Positions 35,100 through 42,570 of a stretch of 44,811 bases of DNA are shown piece after piece. Made by a program: the position numbers and the translations under genes. Source of the DNA: a bacterium (GTDB lineage: Bacteria; Desulfobacterota; Deferrisomatia; Deferrisomatales; Deferrisomataceae). Numbering within the stretch: the stretch's first letter is position 1; each line of letters starts with the position of its first letter. Below the pieces are notes generated by a model. That model was not told the DNA's origin. It made no database searches and saw only the letters and a list, made by a program, of their open reading frames with translations. The stretch lies in contig JALUTY010000044.1 of NCBI GenBank assembly GCA_027021615.1, positions 1 through 44,811 on the forward strand, in the 5' to 3' direction.

Positions 35100-35794
35100 G
35101 CCCGGCGGTGCCGGTTCGGCTGCGGGTGGGGGTGGTGGACACCGGCGTGAACCCCTGGCACTCCCACGTGCGGGGGGCCGTGGCCGGGTGCCGGGTGTTC
35201 CTGGACGCCCGGGGCCGCATCCGGGAGGACGGGGAGTTCTTTGACCCGGTGGGCCACGGCACCGCGGTGGCCGGCGTGCTGCGCCAGGAGCTCCCCAGAG
35301 CCGAGATCTACGCCGTGCGCGTGTTCGGGGCCGGGCTCACCACCTACCCCTCCCTGGTGGCCCGGGGGATGCTCCGGGCGGCGGCCGAGGGCTGCGCGGT
35401 GATCAACCTGAGCCTGGCCGTGCCCCCGGGCCCCGGGGCCGCCCTGATCGCGGAGGCGTGCGGCCTGGTGCGCCGGGCCGGATGCCGGGTGGTGGCCGCA
35501 GGGGATGCCGGCGGTCGGGTCGTTCTGCCCGCCGCCCTGCCCGGGGTGCTGGGGGTGGTGGCGGACGATGCGCTGGCCGACGGCGAGGTGGGGGTCGGGG
35601 GCGGGCCCTACCCGTTTCGGGCCCCGGGCCGGCCCCGGGACCTGGCCGGGCTCCCCCGGGGGGCCAACCTGCTGGGGGGATCGTTCGCCTGCGCCCGGGT
35701 CGCGGCCCGGGCGGCCCGGGATCCGGCATGGGCCGAAAAGGCCCTTGACCGGACCGGCCGATCTGAGTATAAAGGCCGCCTTACGGGCGATTAG
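35096..35794 (+). CDS. qhpE: Subtilisin-like protease, QhpE-like, processes the gamma-subunit leader
   Basis: A 232-residue S8-family protease from GTG 35096. The catalytic triad is Asp15 (VGVVDTGVN), His54 (VGHGTAVAG) and Ser196 (LGGSFACARVA). The residue normally providing the oxyanion Asn is Asp137 (VVAAGDAGG). It has no signal peptide and no prodomain, so it is cytoplasmic, as expected for leader removal before export. Its size and place in the qhp operon match QhpE. The last 17 codons contain a tRNA promoter, and the stop codon TAG uses bases 8-10 of tRNA-Val, so the C-terminus SEYKGRLTGD is set by the tRNA sequence. Confidence 0.9.
   Translation: MSPAVPVRLRVGVVDTGVNPWHSHVRGAVAGCRVFLDARGRIREDGEFFDPVGHGTAVAGVLRQELPRAEIYAVRVFGAGLTTYPSLVARGMLRAAAEGCAVINLSLAVPPGPGAALIAEACGLVRRAGCRVVAAGDAGGRVVLPAALPGVLGVVADDALADGEVGVGGGPYPFRAPGRPRDLAGLPRGANLLGGSFACARVAARAARDPAWAEKALDRTGRSEYKGRLTGD
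35745..35773 (+). promoter_or_regulatory. Sigma-70-type promoter for tRNA-Val, inside the qhpE end
   Basis: TTGACC at 35745-35750 and TATAAA at 35768-35773 with a 17-base spacer, near consensus. The tRNA begins 12 bases after the -10 box. Confidence 0.8.
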
Positions 35795-35859
35795 CTCAGC
35801 GGGAGAGCACTGGCCTCACATGCCAGGGGTCGCAGGTTCAATCCCTGCATCGCCCACCA
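35785..35859 (+). tRNA. tRNA-Val, anticodon CAC
   Basis: The acceptor stem pairs GGGCGAT with ATCGCCC. The D-arm begins TAGCTCAGC. The anticodon stem CTGGC/GCCAG holds the loop CTCACAT with CAC at 34-36, reading GTG codons. The T-arm contains GGTTCAATCC. The CCA end is encoded (35857-35859). The 5' end overlaps the qhpE reading frame by 10 bases. Confidence 0.97.
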
Positions 35860-35870
35860 TGCCATGGCAA

Positions 35871-35900
35871 GGGACTCGGAAGCGTTTCCGGGTCCCTTTT
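35871..35900 (+). terminator. Rho-independent terminator after tRNA-Val
   Basis: GGGAC and the following bases pair with GTCCC through an 11-pair stem containing one G-T pair, with a short loop, ending in TTTT and more T downstream. It ends the tRNA transcript and probably also qhp readthrough. Confidence 0.85.
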
Positions 35901-35987
35901 CTTTTGAAGGCGGTTCATCGGTCATCAGTCGTCGGTGTGGGGCGTCACCGGGCCCGCTCAAGTCGAGCGGAGCCGCGTTGTTCCTCC

Positions 35988-36632
35988 TCACCCCCTGCCG
36001 CGCACCAGCCGCCGGCCGAACCGCAGGCTCTTGGGCAGCCACTGCCCGAGCACCTCGCGTCGCTCCTCTGCGGTGAGAAGCCCCCCGTCGGGCCGCTGCC
36101 GGACCCTCTGGGTCACGCTGTACAGGCTCACGGCCACGGCCACCGACACGTTGAAGCTCTGCACGAACCCGTACATGGGGATCGTGTAGGCCCCGTCGCA
36201 CCAGGCCCGGGCCTCCGGGCTGACCCCATCCCTCTCGTTCCCGAACAGCAGGGCCACCGGCGCGTCCACCGGGATCTCCTCCAGGGCCACGGCCCCCGGG
36301 TCGAGCATGGCCGCGTAGAGCCGGAACCCCCGGGTCTTCAGGTCCCGGCCGCACTCCTCGAACCGATCGTGGCGGTGGATGGCCAGCCACTTGTGCGCCC
36401 CCAGGGTGATGCGCCGGCTGGGTACGGTGTTCTCCCGGGTGTCCACCACGTGGAGGTGCTGCACGCCCAGGCCCTCGCAGGTGCGCATCACGGCGCTCAG
36501 GTTGTGGGGGTGGTGGAGGTTCTCGATCACCACCCGCACGGCGCCGAGTCGGTGGTTGAGGGCTCGCTCCATCTTGGCCCACCGCTCGGGCCGCAGGGCC
36601 TGCCGAATGATGTCCAACGGGTCGTCTGCCAC
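35988..36632 (-). CDS. trmH: TrmH/SpoU-family RNA 2'-O-methyltransferase
   Basis: About 214 residues from GTG 36632; the frame extends to ATG 36707, but the added 25 residues look unlike the family. The SPOUT motifs are clear: motif 1 ENLHHPHNLSAVMRTCEGLG, motif 2 VALLFGNERDGVSPEA and motif 3 IPMYGFVQSFNVSVAVAVSLY. The N-terminal helix LDIIRQALRPERWAKMERAL is typical of TrmH, which methylates G18 of tRNA. The enzyme is a homodimer with a knotted SAM site. It faces the tRNA gene convergently. Confidence 0.92.
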   Translation of the reverse strand: MADDPLDIIRQALRPERWAKMERALNHRLGAVRVVIENLHHPHNLSAVMRTCEGLGVQHLHVVDTRENTVPSRRITLGAHKWLAIHRHDRFEECGRDLKTRGFRLYAAMLDPGAVALEEIPVDAPVALLFGNERDGVSPEARAWCDGAYTIPMYGFVQSFNVSVAVAVSLYSVTQRVRQRPDGGLLTAEERREVLGQWLPKSLRFGRRLVRGRG

Positions 36633-36796
36633 GTCTTCGTCTCCGTGGTTCGGTTCGGACGGGCGGCCGAGAATAGCAGACCGACGTGGGCCGTGCACCC
36701 AGCGCATCCGTGCCTGGCCGAGCCACCGGGCTTGTGTTACTTATGAAATATCCCATGCTTCCCGTCTCGGCGTTTGCCCAGGGTCCACGGTTTTTC

Positions 36797-36833
36797 GACC
36801 GGCGACCAACGACTGACGACCAGCGACCGAAGT
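36797..36833 (+). repeat. Heptamer array, variant
   Basis: CGACCGG, CGACCAA, CGACTGA, CGACCAG and CGACCGA in tandem, ending in AGTT. Same family as 14984-15013 and 44674-44735, with more divergence. It lies in the 36708-37215 gap. Confidence 0.65.
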
Positions 36834-36916
36834 TGTTCGGAAGCCCCCTTCGGCCGCTGCGCGACCCTACACCGGAGAAGGGTAACGTGCGTTGGTCCGG
36901 GGCCGTTGCCGGCGGC

Positions 36917-37101
36917 GGGCATGGGGCCTGCTTTCGGCCGAGCGCGAAGCCGGGCATGGAGATTCGCCGCGCAGGCACGGGGCACCGGCGGTGGCTTCAT
37001 GACCGTTCGGCGGGGCACGAACGAATTCACGGTGCGAACGTTGGAGGCGCTGCGCGGCGAGCCAAGGAGCCGCGCGCGGCGCTCCAGCAGACCCCATGCC
37101 C
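36917..37101. repeat. Dispersed palindromic element (copy 4)
   Basis: Ends GGGCATGGGGCCTGCT (36917-36932) and AGCAGACCCCATGCCC (37086-37101) are inverted repeats with one mismatch. The left interior (CGGCCGAGCGCGAAGCC, GAGATTCGCCGCGC) matches the minus strand of copy 3 near 24240-24300. No gene lies inside. Confidence 0.7.
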
Positions 37102-37145
37102 CCGAGATCATGAGGTGACGCCAAAGAGACGTGGTGATGCTTAGA

Positions 37146-37207
37146 ACGCTGGGAGATCATGGAGGTTTTCAAGCCTCCCAGCGTCCCAGCCTCCTAGCGT
37201 CCTAGCG
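37146..37207 (+). repeat. Octamer array with a hairpin before the hybrid kinase gene
   Basis: Four tandem octamers (TCCCAGCG, TCCCAGCC, TCCTAGCG, TCCTAGCG) at 37176-37207. ACGCTGGGAG at 37146-37155 is an exact inverted copy of CTCCCAGCGT at 37175-37184, giving a 10-pair stem. The array ends 9 bases before a start codon. Confidence 0.7.
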
Positions 37208-37215
37208 GAAGTTAC

Positions 37216-38814
37216 ATGGAAGGTATGCCCATGGGGCCCCATGCGGAGCTGATCTGTCCGGAGGCCTGCGAGATCCTGCGGGCGTCGCGGGCCGCGATCG
37301 AGGAGGAGTACGCCCAGAGGCTCAAGGGGGTAGGGCCGGGGTACGCGGCGCGTCCCCTGGAGGAGCTCCGGGAGACCACGGCCCAGGCGGTGGCCGCGTA
37401 CCTGGCGGTCCTGTGTGCCGGCGACTGGGGACCGATGGAGAGCTTCGTCCGGGAGATCACCGAGCGGCGGTTCGCTCTGCGGTTCCCCATGTCGGAGGTT
37501 CAGCGAGCGTTCGCCCTGTTCCGGGAGCTGTGCCATCCCCTCCTCATCGGCCGGATCGAAGGCGAGACCCTGGACCGGGCGCTCCGGTGCGTGGACCGGG
37601 TCGTGGACGAGGCGATCCATCGGTTCAGCGACGCGTACCAGAAGCTTCATCTGGACGAGATCCGGATCAAGTCCCGGGAGCTGGCCGACGCTCACCGCCG
37701 GCTGCAGGAGCAGTACCACGACGTGGCCGAGGCGGCCCGGATCAAGAGCCAGTTCTTTGCCAACATGAGCCACGAGCTCCGCAGCCCTCTCAACTCGGTG
37801 ATCGGGTACACTGAGCTCCTCCTGGACGGCATCGACGGCCCCCTGACCCGGGAGCAGCGGCAGGATCTGCAGAAAATCCTCGCCGGCGCCCGGTACCTGC
37901 TCAAGCTCATCAACAACATCCTCGACATGACCCGGATCGAGGCCGGTCGCATGGAGACTGACATCCAGCCGTTCGACCTACCCCGGGTCCTCCAGGAGGC
38001 CTCCGACACGGTGGCGCCCCTGGCTTACCGGAAGAATCTGAAGATCGTGGTGGATGTGCCCCGTGATCTGGGCACGGTGCGGTCCGATGCGGGCAAGGTG
38101 AAGCAGGTGGCGATCAACCTGCTGGCCAACGCGGTGAAGTTCACCGAGAAGGGTCGGGTGGTGTGCCGGGCCCGGCGAGAGGACGGCGGGGTTCGGATCG
38201 AGGTGGAGGACACCGGTTCGGGCATCGCGCCCGAGGAGCGGGAGCGGATCTTCACCAAGTTCTACCAGGTGAACGCGATCCACGGCCGGGAGCATCGGGG
38301 CACCGGTCTGGGTCTGCCCCTGAGCCGGATGCTGGTGGAGCTTCTGGGCGGCCGGATGGGGCTCGAGAGCGAGGTAGGCCGGGGCAGCCGGTTCTGGTTC
38401 TGGATCCCGGACGCCGGGGCGGAGGGCGAGCCCGCCGGTCGGCGGCGTCGGCCGCTGGTGCTGGTGGTGGAGGACGACCCGGCCGCCCAGGAGCTACTGA
38501 AGAAGTTTCTGGAGACCGGGGAGTACGACGTGATCACCGCCTCGGACGGGGCCGAGGGAATGGACCTGGCAAGGCTCCGCCGGCCCGACGTGATCACCCT
38601 GGATCTGCTCATGCCCCGGGTGGACGGGTGGCAGCTGCTGCGCCGCCTCAAGGCAGACCCGGACACCCGGACGATCCCGGTGGTGGTGGTGACCTGTGTG
38701 GATCGCCAGGATCAGGCGGTGCGGGACGGCGCGGCCGCCCACCTGGCCAAGCCCGTGGACCGGGCCGAGCTGCTCCGGGCCGTGGACCGGGCGCTGGAGC
38801 CCCAAAGGGGGTAG
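37216..38814 (+). CDS. Hybrid sensor histidine kinase with RsbR-like N-terminus and receiver
   Basis: A 532-residue protein from ATG 37216; further ATG codons at 37225 and 37231 are in frame. Residues ~15-150 resemble the RsbRD N-terminal sensor domain (EEYAQRL..., ELRETTAQAVAAYLAVL, RFPMSEVQRAFALFRELC). The H-box is FFANMSHELRSPLNSVIGYTE. The ATPase has QVAINLLANAVKFTEKG, DTGSGIAPEE and GTGLGLPLSRMLVELLGG. A C-terminal receiver (LVVEDDPAAQELL, phospho-Asp in VITLDLLMPRVDGW, HLAKPVDRAEL) completes the hybrid. No membrane segments, so it is cytoplasmic. The HExxH gene starts 2 bases after its stop and is likely co-expressed. Confidence 0.93.
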   Translation: MEGMPMGPHAELICPEACEILRASRAAIEEEYAQRLKGVGPGYAARPLEELRETTAQAVAAYLAVLCAGDWGPMESFVREITERRFALRFPMSEVQRAFALFRELCHPLLIGRIEGETLDRALRCVDRVVDEAIHRFSDAYQKLHLDEIRIKSRELADAHRRLQEQYHDVAEAARIKSQFFANMSHELRSPLNSVIGYTELLLDGIDGPLTREQRQDLQKILAGARYLLKLINNILDMTRIEAGRMETDIQPFDLPRVLQEASDTVAPLAYRKNLKIVVDVPRDLGTVRSDAGKVKQVAINLLANAVKFTEKGRVVCRARREDGGVRIEVEDTGSGIAPEERERIFTKFYQVNAIHGREHRGTGLGLPLSRMLVELLGGRMGLESEVGRGSRFWFWIPDAGAEGEPAGRRRRPLVLVVEDDPAAQELLKKFLETGEYDVITASDGAEGMDLARLRRPDVITLDLLMPRVDGWQLLRRLKADPDTRTIPVVVVTCVDRQDQAVRDGAAAHLAKPVDRAELLRAVDRALEPQRG

Positions 38815-38816
38815 CT

Positions 38817-39341
38817 ATGGGGTCTCGAAGGTTCGGTCCGGGGGAGATCGCGGCCGTATACGGGGCGGTTCCCCTGGCCCAGGAGCTGACCGGTCAGCAC
38901 TACGGGCTGCCCGACGACTGGTTCCGGCGCACCAGCCACGAGATCTGCACGGGCAGGGACCTGCGGCCGTTCGAGGTGCTGGGCCCGGGGGTGCTGGCCC
39001 ACATCCGCAGGGTCCATCGCGTGGAGGGCGCTCCCTGGAGGCCCTGCCGGAGGCTGTGCCCCCACTACCGGATCTGCCTCCAGGACCACAACCTCCTGGC
39101 CCGGCTTCACGAGGAGCGTTGGATCCGCCTGGCGGACCTCCTTGTGACCGTGCTCATCCACGAGTACGTTCACCTCGTGCGGTTCTGCCGGTACGAGTGC
39201 CCCTACCGGCCCCTTCGTGAGGACGCGTCGCGGCAGGAGGAGGACGAGGTGAACCGGGTCACCCGCCGGATCCTCCGGGTCGGCCCGGCCTCCCTCCGGG
39301 CAACCGGCGAGCACCTTCTGCCCCCCGAACCGACTTGCTGA
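38817..39341 (+). CDS. Small HExxH protein with a Cys cluster, function unknown
   Basis: A 174-residue protein. ATG 38817 follows AGGGGG and starts 2 bases after the kinase stop. It contains LLVTVLIHEYVHLVRFCRYECPY, a zinc-metallopeptidase-like HExxH helix, followed after about 26 residues by RQEEDEVNRVTRRI, which could supply a third Glu ligand. Upstream lie Cys residues in CRRLCPHYRICL (C-x3-C-x5-C). I do not recognise a named family. It may be a small metalloprotease or a metal-binding effector of the kinase. No signal peptide is seen. Confidence 0.8.
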   Translation: MGSRRFGPGEIAAVYGAVPLAQELTGQHYGLPDDWFRRTSHEICTGRDLRPFEVLGPGVLAHIRRVHRVEGAPWRPCRRLCPHYRICLQDHNLLARLHEERWIRLADLLVTVLIHEYVHLVRFCRYECPYRPLREDASRQEEDEVNRVTRRILRVGPASLRATGEHLLPPEPTC

Positions 39342-39377
39342 CCCGGCCACAGGCCGGGCACGTTTCTCCTGGAGCGC

Positions 39378-39420
39378 GGGGCAAGGGACCTGCCTCCGGC
39401 CAGGCACGAAGCCCGGCCGA
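39378..39420. repeat. Fragment of the dispersed palindromic element
   Basis: GGGGCAAGGGACCTGCCTCC followed by GGCCAGGCACGAAGCCCGG matches one end of the elements at 24073-24328 (minus strand) and 36917. The other end is absent; the HD-GYP stop codon follows at 39424. Confidence 0.6.
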
Positions 39421-39423
39421 TTC

Positions 39424-40647
39424 CTACCAGGGCTGGATCTCGGCGTGAATCCGCCGGAACTCCTCGTGGATGTCCCGGAAGACGCGCAAGAGCTCGGGGT
39501 CGAAGTGCTGCCGGGGGCGGGTTCGGTGGTCCCCCACCGTGAACACCTCCAGGGCCTGCTCGTGGGAGAGGGCGGGCTTGTAGGGCCGGGGCGAGCGAAG
39601 GGCGTCGTACACGTCCACGATCTTCACCAGCCGGGCCTCCCGGGGGATCGCCTCGCCCCGGAGCCCGCGGGGGTAGCCCGAGCCGTCCCAGTTCTCGTGG
39701 TGGGCCCCGGCGATCCGGCGGGCCATGGCGAGCCGGGGCGAGCTTCCGATGATCTTCTCGCCCTGGAGGGTGTGCTCCTGCATCAGGGCGAGCTCCGCCG
39801 CCGTGAGCGGGCCGGGCTTGCGCAGCAGCTCCCGGGGCGTGTGGATCTTGCCCACGTCATGGAGCTGGGACGAGTAGGCCAGCACCCGGGCCTCGCCCTC
39901 GGGGTAACCGGCGGCCCGGGCCAGGACCTCGCAGTACCGGCTCACCCGTACGATGTGGTCGCCGGTGACCTCATCGTTGACCTCGCTGGCCCTCGCCAGG
40001 GCCCCGATCAGGTACACGAACGCCTCCTCCACCTGGGCCACCCGGGAGCCCAGGGTCCACACGGTGCCCAGGGTCACGGCCAGGGCGGCCAGCACCTGGG
40101 CCTCGTACCGGGTGGCCCGGTCGGGGTAGTTGAAGGCGATGATGGCCCCCGGCCGGTCGCCGGCCACCCGGTAGCTCACGTAGTTGCGGATCGGCTCGCC
40201 CACCGACCGGCGCACCTCGGGGTGGAACCGGGCCTGGTACGCCTCCAGGTCCGCCCCCTCGTCCCGGTAGTTCGACACGGTCACGTCCCCCGCGTCCACC
40301 GAGAACGCATGGGTCTCGTCGGCCGTAAGGCGGATCGGGGAGCCCACCGGACGAAAGCCCTGGGGGGTGGCCCGGTAGAGGATCCCCTCGAAGTCGGCCT
40401 GCCGGGCGTGTACCAGGAACACGTGGGTGGGCGATCGGGTCCGCCCCTGGGGCTCGCCGAGGGTCATTTCGTCGAGAGCCTTCAGCACCAGGGAGTCCAG
40501 GGCCGGCAGGTGGGGGCACTCGCAGCACAGGTCCTCTAAGGCTTCGTCCGTGATCCGGAGCACATCCAGCGTTTGCCGGAACGCCTGATGACACAGGTCT
40601 TTCCCCCTTCGGGGGGGCAAGTGGACAAGGCGGGCGCGGTGGGGCAT
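39424..40647 (-). CDS. HD-GYP domain protein, probable c-di-GMP phosphodiesterase
   Basis: A 407-residue protein from ATG 40647, preceded by a GAGGG tract. The longer frame to 41112 is a shadow of queH. The N-terminal ~200 residues include a GAF-like sensory region (VHARQADFEGILYRAT, RRSVGEPIRNYVSYRVAG, GAIIAFNYPDRATRYEAQVLAALA). The HD-GYP domain has DHIVRVSRYCEVLA, SQLHDVGKIHTPRELL, HTLQGEKII, AHHENWDGSGYPRGLRG and DVYDALRSPRPYK. HD-GYP proteins hydrolyse c-di-GMP to GMP. The GYP motif is intact. An N-terminal CCECPH segment might bind metal. Confidence 0.9.
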   Translation of the reverse strand: MPHRARLVHLPPRRGKDLCHQAFRQTLDVLRITDEALEDLCCECPHLPALDSLVLKALDEMTLGEPQGRTRSPTHVFLVHARQADFEGILYRATPQGFRPVGSPIRLTADETHAFSVDAGDVTVSNYRDEGADLEAYQARFHPEVRRSVGEPIRNYVSYRVAGDRPGAIIAFNYPDRATRYEAQVLAALAVTLGTVWTLGSRVAQVEEAFVYLIGALARASEVNDEVTGDHIVRVSRYCEVLARAAGYPEGEARVLAYSSQLHDVGKIHTPRELLRKPGPLTAAELALMQEHTLQGEKIIGSSPRLAMARRIAGAHHENWDGSGYPRGLRGEAIPREARLVKIVDVYDALRSPRPYKPALSHEQALEVFTVGDHRTRPRQHFDPELLRVFRDIHEEFRRIHAEIQPW

Positions 40648-40758
40648 GGGAGGGACCCTCCAAAAGGCCAGAGCCGTTGCGGGCCGGGGCCGATCGGGGA
40701 CCCTTGACCCGTGCACGATCCCGCCCCATCCTAGCGTTTCTCTCTGGGAGTGCAACCG

Positions 40759-41307
40759 ATGCGGATCCTTCTCCACACCTGCTGCGGCCCCTGCGCCATC
40801 GTGCCCCTCCGGAGGCTCCGGGCCGAAGGGGCCGAGGTCATGGGGGTATACGCGAACCCGAACATCCACCCGTTCGTCGAGTGGGAGCGGCGCAAAGGGA
40901 CTCTGGAGAGGCTCGCCGAAGCGGAGGGGGTACGGCTGCTGCCGCCAGGCGAGTACGACATCACGGCCTGGCTCAGGCAGGTGGTGTTCCGGGAGGCCGA
41001 GCGGTGCCGCATCTGCTACCACCTGCGGCTCCGGCACACGGCACATCTCGCGAAGCGCGGGCGGTTCGACGGGTTTTCGACCACGCTCCTCTACAGCAAG
41101 TTCCAGAGGCACGACCTGATCGCCGAGGTGGCCGGGGTCGTCGCGAGCGAAACCGGGGTGCGGTTCGTGTACCGGGACTGGCGCGAGGGTTGGTCCGAGG
41201 GGGTGGAGGCGTCGAAGGCCATGGGGCTGTACCGCCAGCCCTACTGCGGCTGCATCTACAGCGAGCAGGATCGCTACCGGCCGCGTCGGCAGGGAGGAGA
41301 GCCATGA
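40759..41307 (+). CDS. queH: Epoxyqueuosine reductase QueH
   Basis: A 182-residue protein from ATG 40759; an upstream ATG at 40750 is also in frame. Hallmarks of QueH (formerly DUF208) are the N-terminal LLHTCCGPCAIVPL, ANPNIHPFVEWERR, ERCRICYHLRL, FSTTLLYSKFQRHDLI and the C-terminal YCGCIYSEQDRY. These Cys residues bind the iron-sulfur cluster. QueH reduces epoxyqueuosine to queuosine in tRNA without cobalamin and is the usual alternative to QueG. Its stop overlaps the start of the next gene (ATGA). Confidence 0.95.
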   Translation: MRILLHTCCGPCAIVPLRRLRAEGAEVMGVYANPNIHPFVEWERRKGTLERLAEAEGVRLLPPGEYDITAWLRQVVFREAERCRICYHLRLRHTAHLAKRGRFDGFSTTLLYSKFQRHDLIAEVAGVVASETGVRFVYRDWREGWSEGVEASKAMGLYRQPYCGCIYSEQDRYRPRRQGGEP

Positions 41308-41519
41308 CCGACCTGGCGAAGCTGCTCATCGGGCTGGGGGCGCTGTTGATCCTGGCGGGCGCGCTGCTCCTGGTCGTCGGCAAGGTGCCCTGGCTGGGGC
41401 GCCTTCCCGGCGACATCGTGGTGGAGCGGCCCGGGTTCCGGTTCTACTTTCCGCTGGGCACCTCGATCCTCCTGTCGGTGGTCTTGAGCCTGGTGCTGTG
41501 GCTCCTGGGCCGCAGGTGA
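41304..41519 (+). CDS. DUF2905 family small membrane protein
   Basis: A 71-residue protein translationally coupled to queH (ATGA). Two hydrophobic helices flank a loop: LAKLLIGLGALLILAGALLLV, then GRLPGDIVVERPGFRFYFPLGTS, and ILLSVVLSLVLWLLG. The loop motif GRLPGDIxxE is typical of DUF2905. Function is unknown. Confidence 0.93.
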   Translation: MTDLAKLLIGLGALLILAGALLLVVGKVPWLGRLPGDIVVERPGFRFYFPLGTSILLSVVLSLVLWLLGRR

Positions 41520-41524
41520 GGGTC

Positions 41525-41552
41525 TTGACACCTCCGGCGGGATGATTATTCA
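41525..41552 (+). promoter_or_regulatory. Probable promoter of hsp20
   Basis: TTGACA at 41525-41530 is a perfect -35 box; TATTCA at 41547-41552 is a -10 candidate after 16 bases. The transcript would start about 50 bases before the ATG. No clear CIRCE element is seen. Confidence 0.55.
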
Positions 41553-41607
41553 AAAAAACGCCGAGGGGGGGCGAGGAAGACCATCCCAGGAACGAGGAGG
41601 TGCAGCC

Positions 41608-42084
41608 ATGCGTGGGACGAGCCTGATTCCGAGGGAAGAGGTGTTCGAACCCATCCGCGCGCTCACCCGGGAGGTGGACCGCATGTTCCACGACGTCCTG
41701 GGAGACTGGACGGAGCGGATGCCTGCCCGGTTCCGGTTCGACTGGGGTGAGTGGCAGTTCTCGCCCCGGATCGACGTGATGGACCGGGGCAACGCCTACG
41801 AGCTTCGGGCCGAGGTGCCCGGGTTCCGGCGCGAGGACCTCCAGGTGGACGTCACCGAGAACGCGGTCACCCTGAAGGGCGAGCGCAAGGAGGAGCAGCT
41901 GCAGGAGGGCGAGAGCTTCCTGTACCGCGAGACCCGGGCCGGCACGTTCGAGCGGGTCATCCGTCTGCCGGAGGAGATCCGGGTGGACGGGGTGACCGCC
42001 AAGCTCAAGGACGGCGTGCTGACCATGACCCTGCCGAAGGTGCACGAGGAGCAGCGGCGCAAAGTGGAGGTGATCACCGAGTAA
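41608..42084 (+). CDS. Small heat-shock protein, Hsp20/alpha-crystallin family
   Basis: A 158-residue protein from ATG 41608, preceded by GAGGAGG. The alpha-crystallin domain is recognised from PRIDVMDRGNAYELRAEVPGF, REDLQVDVTENAVTLKGER and the C-terminal KLKDGVLTMTLPKV. It is an ATP-independent holdase that binds unfolding proteins. The frame extends to 41542 but that start has no ribosome binding site. It ends in two hairpins: an 8-pair stem at 42110-42129 and another 8-pair stem at 42131-42154. Confidence 0.95.
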   Translation: MRGTSLIPREEVFEPIRALTREVDRMFHDVLGDWTERMPARFRFDWGEWQFSPRIDVMDRGNAYELRAEVPGFRREDLQVDVTENAVTLKGERKEEQLQEGESFLYRETRAGTFERVIRLPEEIRVDGVTAKLKDGVLTMTLPKVHEEQRRKVEVITE

Positions 42085-42170
42085 GCCGGCCGCGGTGCTC
42101 GCGGGAAAAGGGGACCTTCGTAGGTCCCCCGTCGCCCCGGATGGGTGGGGCGACCCGAGGGTGAACACGA

Positions 42171-42205
42171 AAAAACGGGGTTCCCGCTTCGGGAACCCCG
42201 TTTTT
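42171..42205. terminator. Bidirectional terminator between hsp20 and cspA
   Basis: A perfect 16-pair stem: AAAAACGGGGTTCCCG, a CTT loop and its inverse ending in TTTTT. Being flanked by A and T runs, it can stop transcription from both sides. Confidence 0.95.
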
Positions 42206-42223
42206 GGTCGATGGGGTCGGCCG

Positions 42224-42427
42224 TTACACGGCGCGGACGTTCGCGGCCTGGGGGCCCTTGGGGCCCTGGGCCACGTCGAACTCGACCTCCTGGCCCTCGG
42301 TCAGGGTCTTGAACCCCTGGCCCTGGATGGCGCTGAAATGCACGAACACATCCGGGCCGCCGCCGGCCTGGGAGATGAATCCGTACCCCTTCTGGTCGTT
42401 GAACCACTTCACGGTTCCCTTTGCCAT
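42224..42427 (-). CDS. cspA: Cold-shock protein, CspA family
   Basis: A 67-residue protein with the RNA-binding motifs KGYGFI and VFVHFSAI (RNP1/RNP2). It starts [17 protein letters not shown] and ends [16 protein letters not shown] lies 8 bases before ATG 42427. It is an RNA chaperone. It has a long upstream gap that holds a candidate leader with a terminator. Confidence 0.96.
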   Translation of the reverse strand: MAKGTVKWFNDQKGYGFISQAGGGPDVFVHFSAIQGQGFKTLTEGQEVEFDVAQGPKGPQAANVRAV

Positions 42428-42570
42428 GGTGCTACTCCTTCGTTGGGTATGGGCGTTCGGCCCAGGGTAATGCACATGCGACGGGTCGAAGCGCCCGGGC
42501 AGGAACCGTTCCGGTCCGGGATCGAGCTGGATCCATCGATGTGACACGGTGCGTGTGCGCGGTCGGGACG

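Noticed and set aside
24563..35794. A QhpG-type FAD monooxygenase in the operon
   Set aside because: No gene here has a GxGxxG FAD-binding start or the length expected; all frames are accounted for by other genes.
37146..37207. CRISPR array
   Set aside because: Repeat units are 8 bases and directly adjacent, without spacers; no cas gene is present.
42085..42223. A small gene between hsp20 and cspA
   Set aside because: The stretch is made of hairpins and the bidirectional terminator, with no ribosome binding site or credible ORF.
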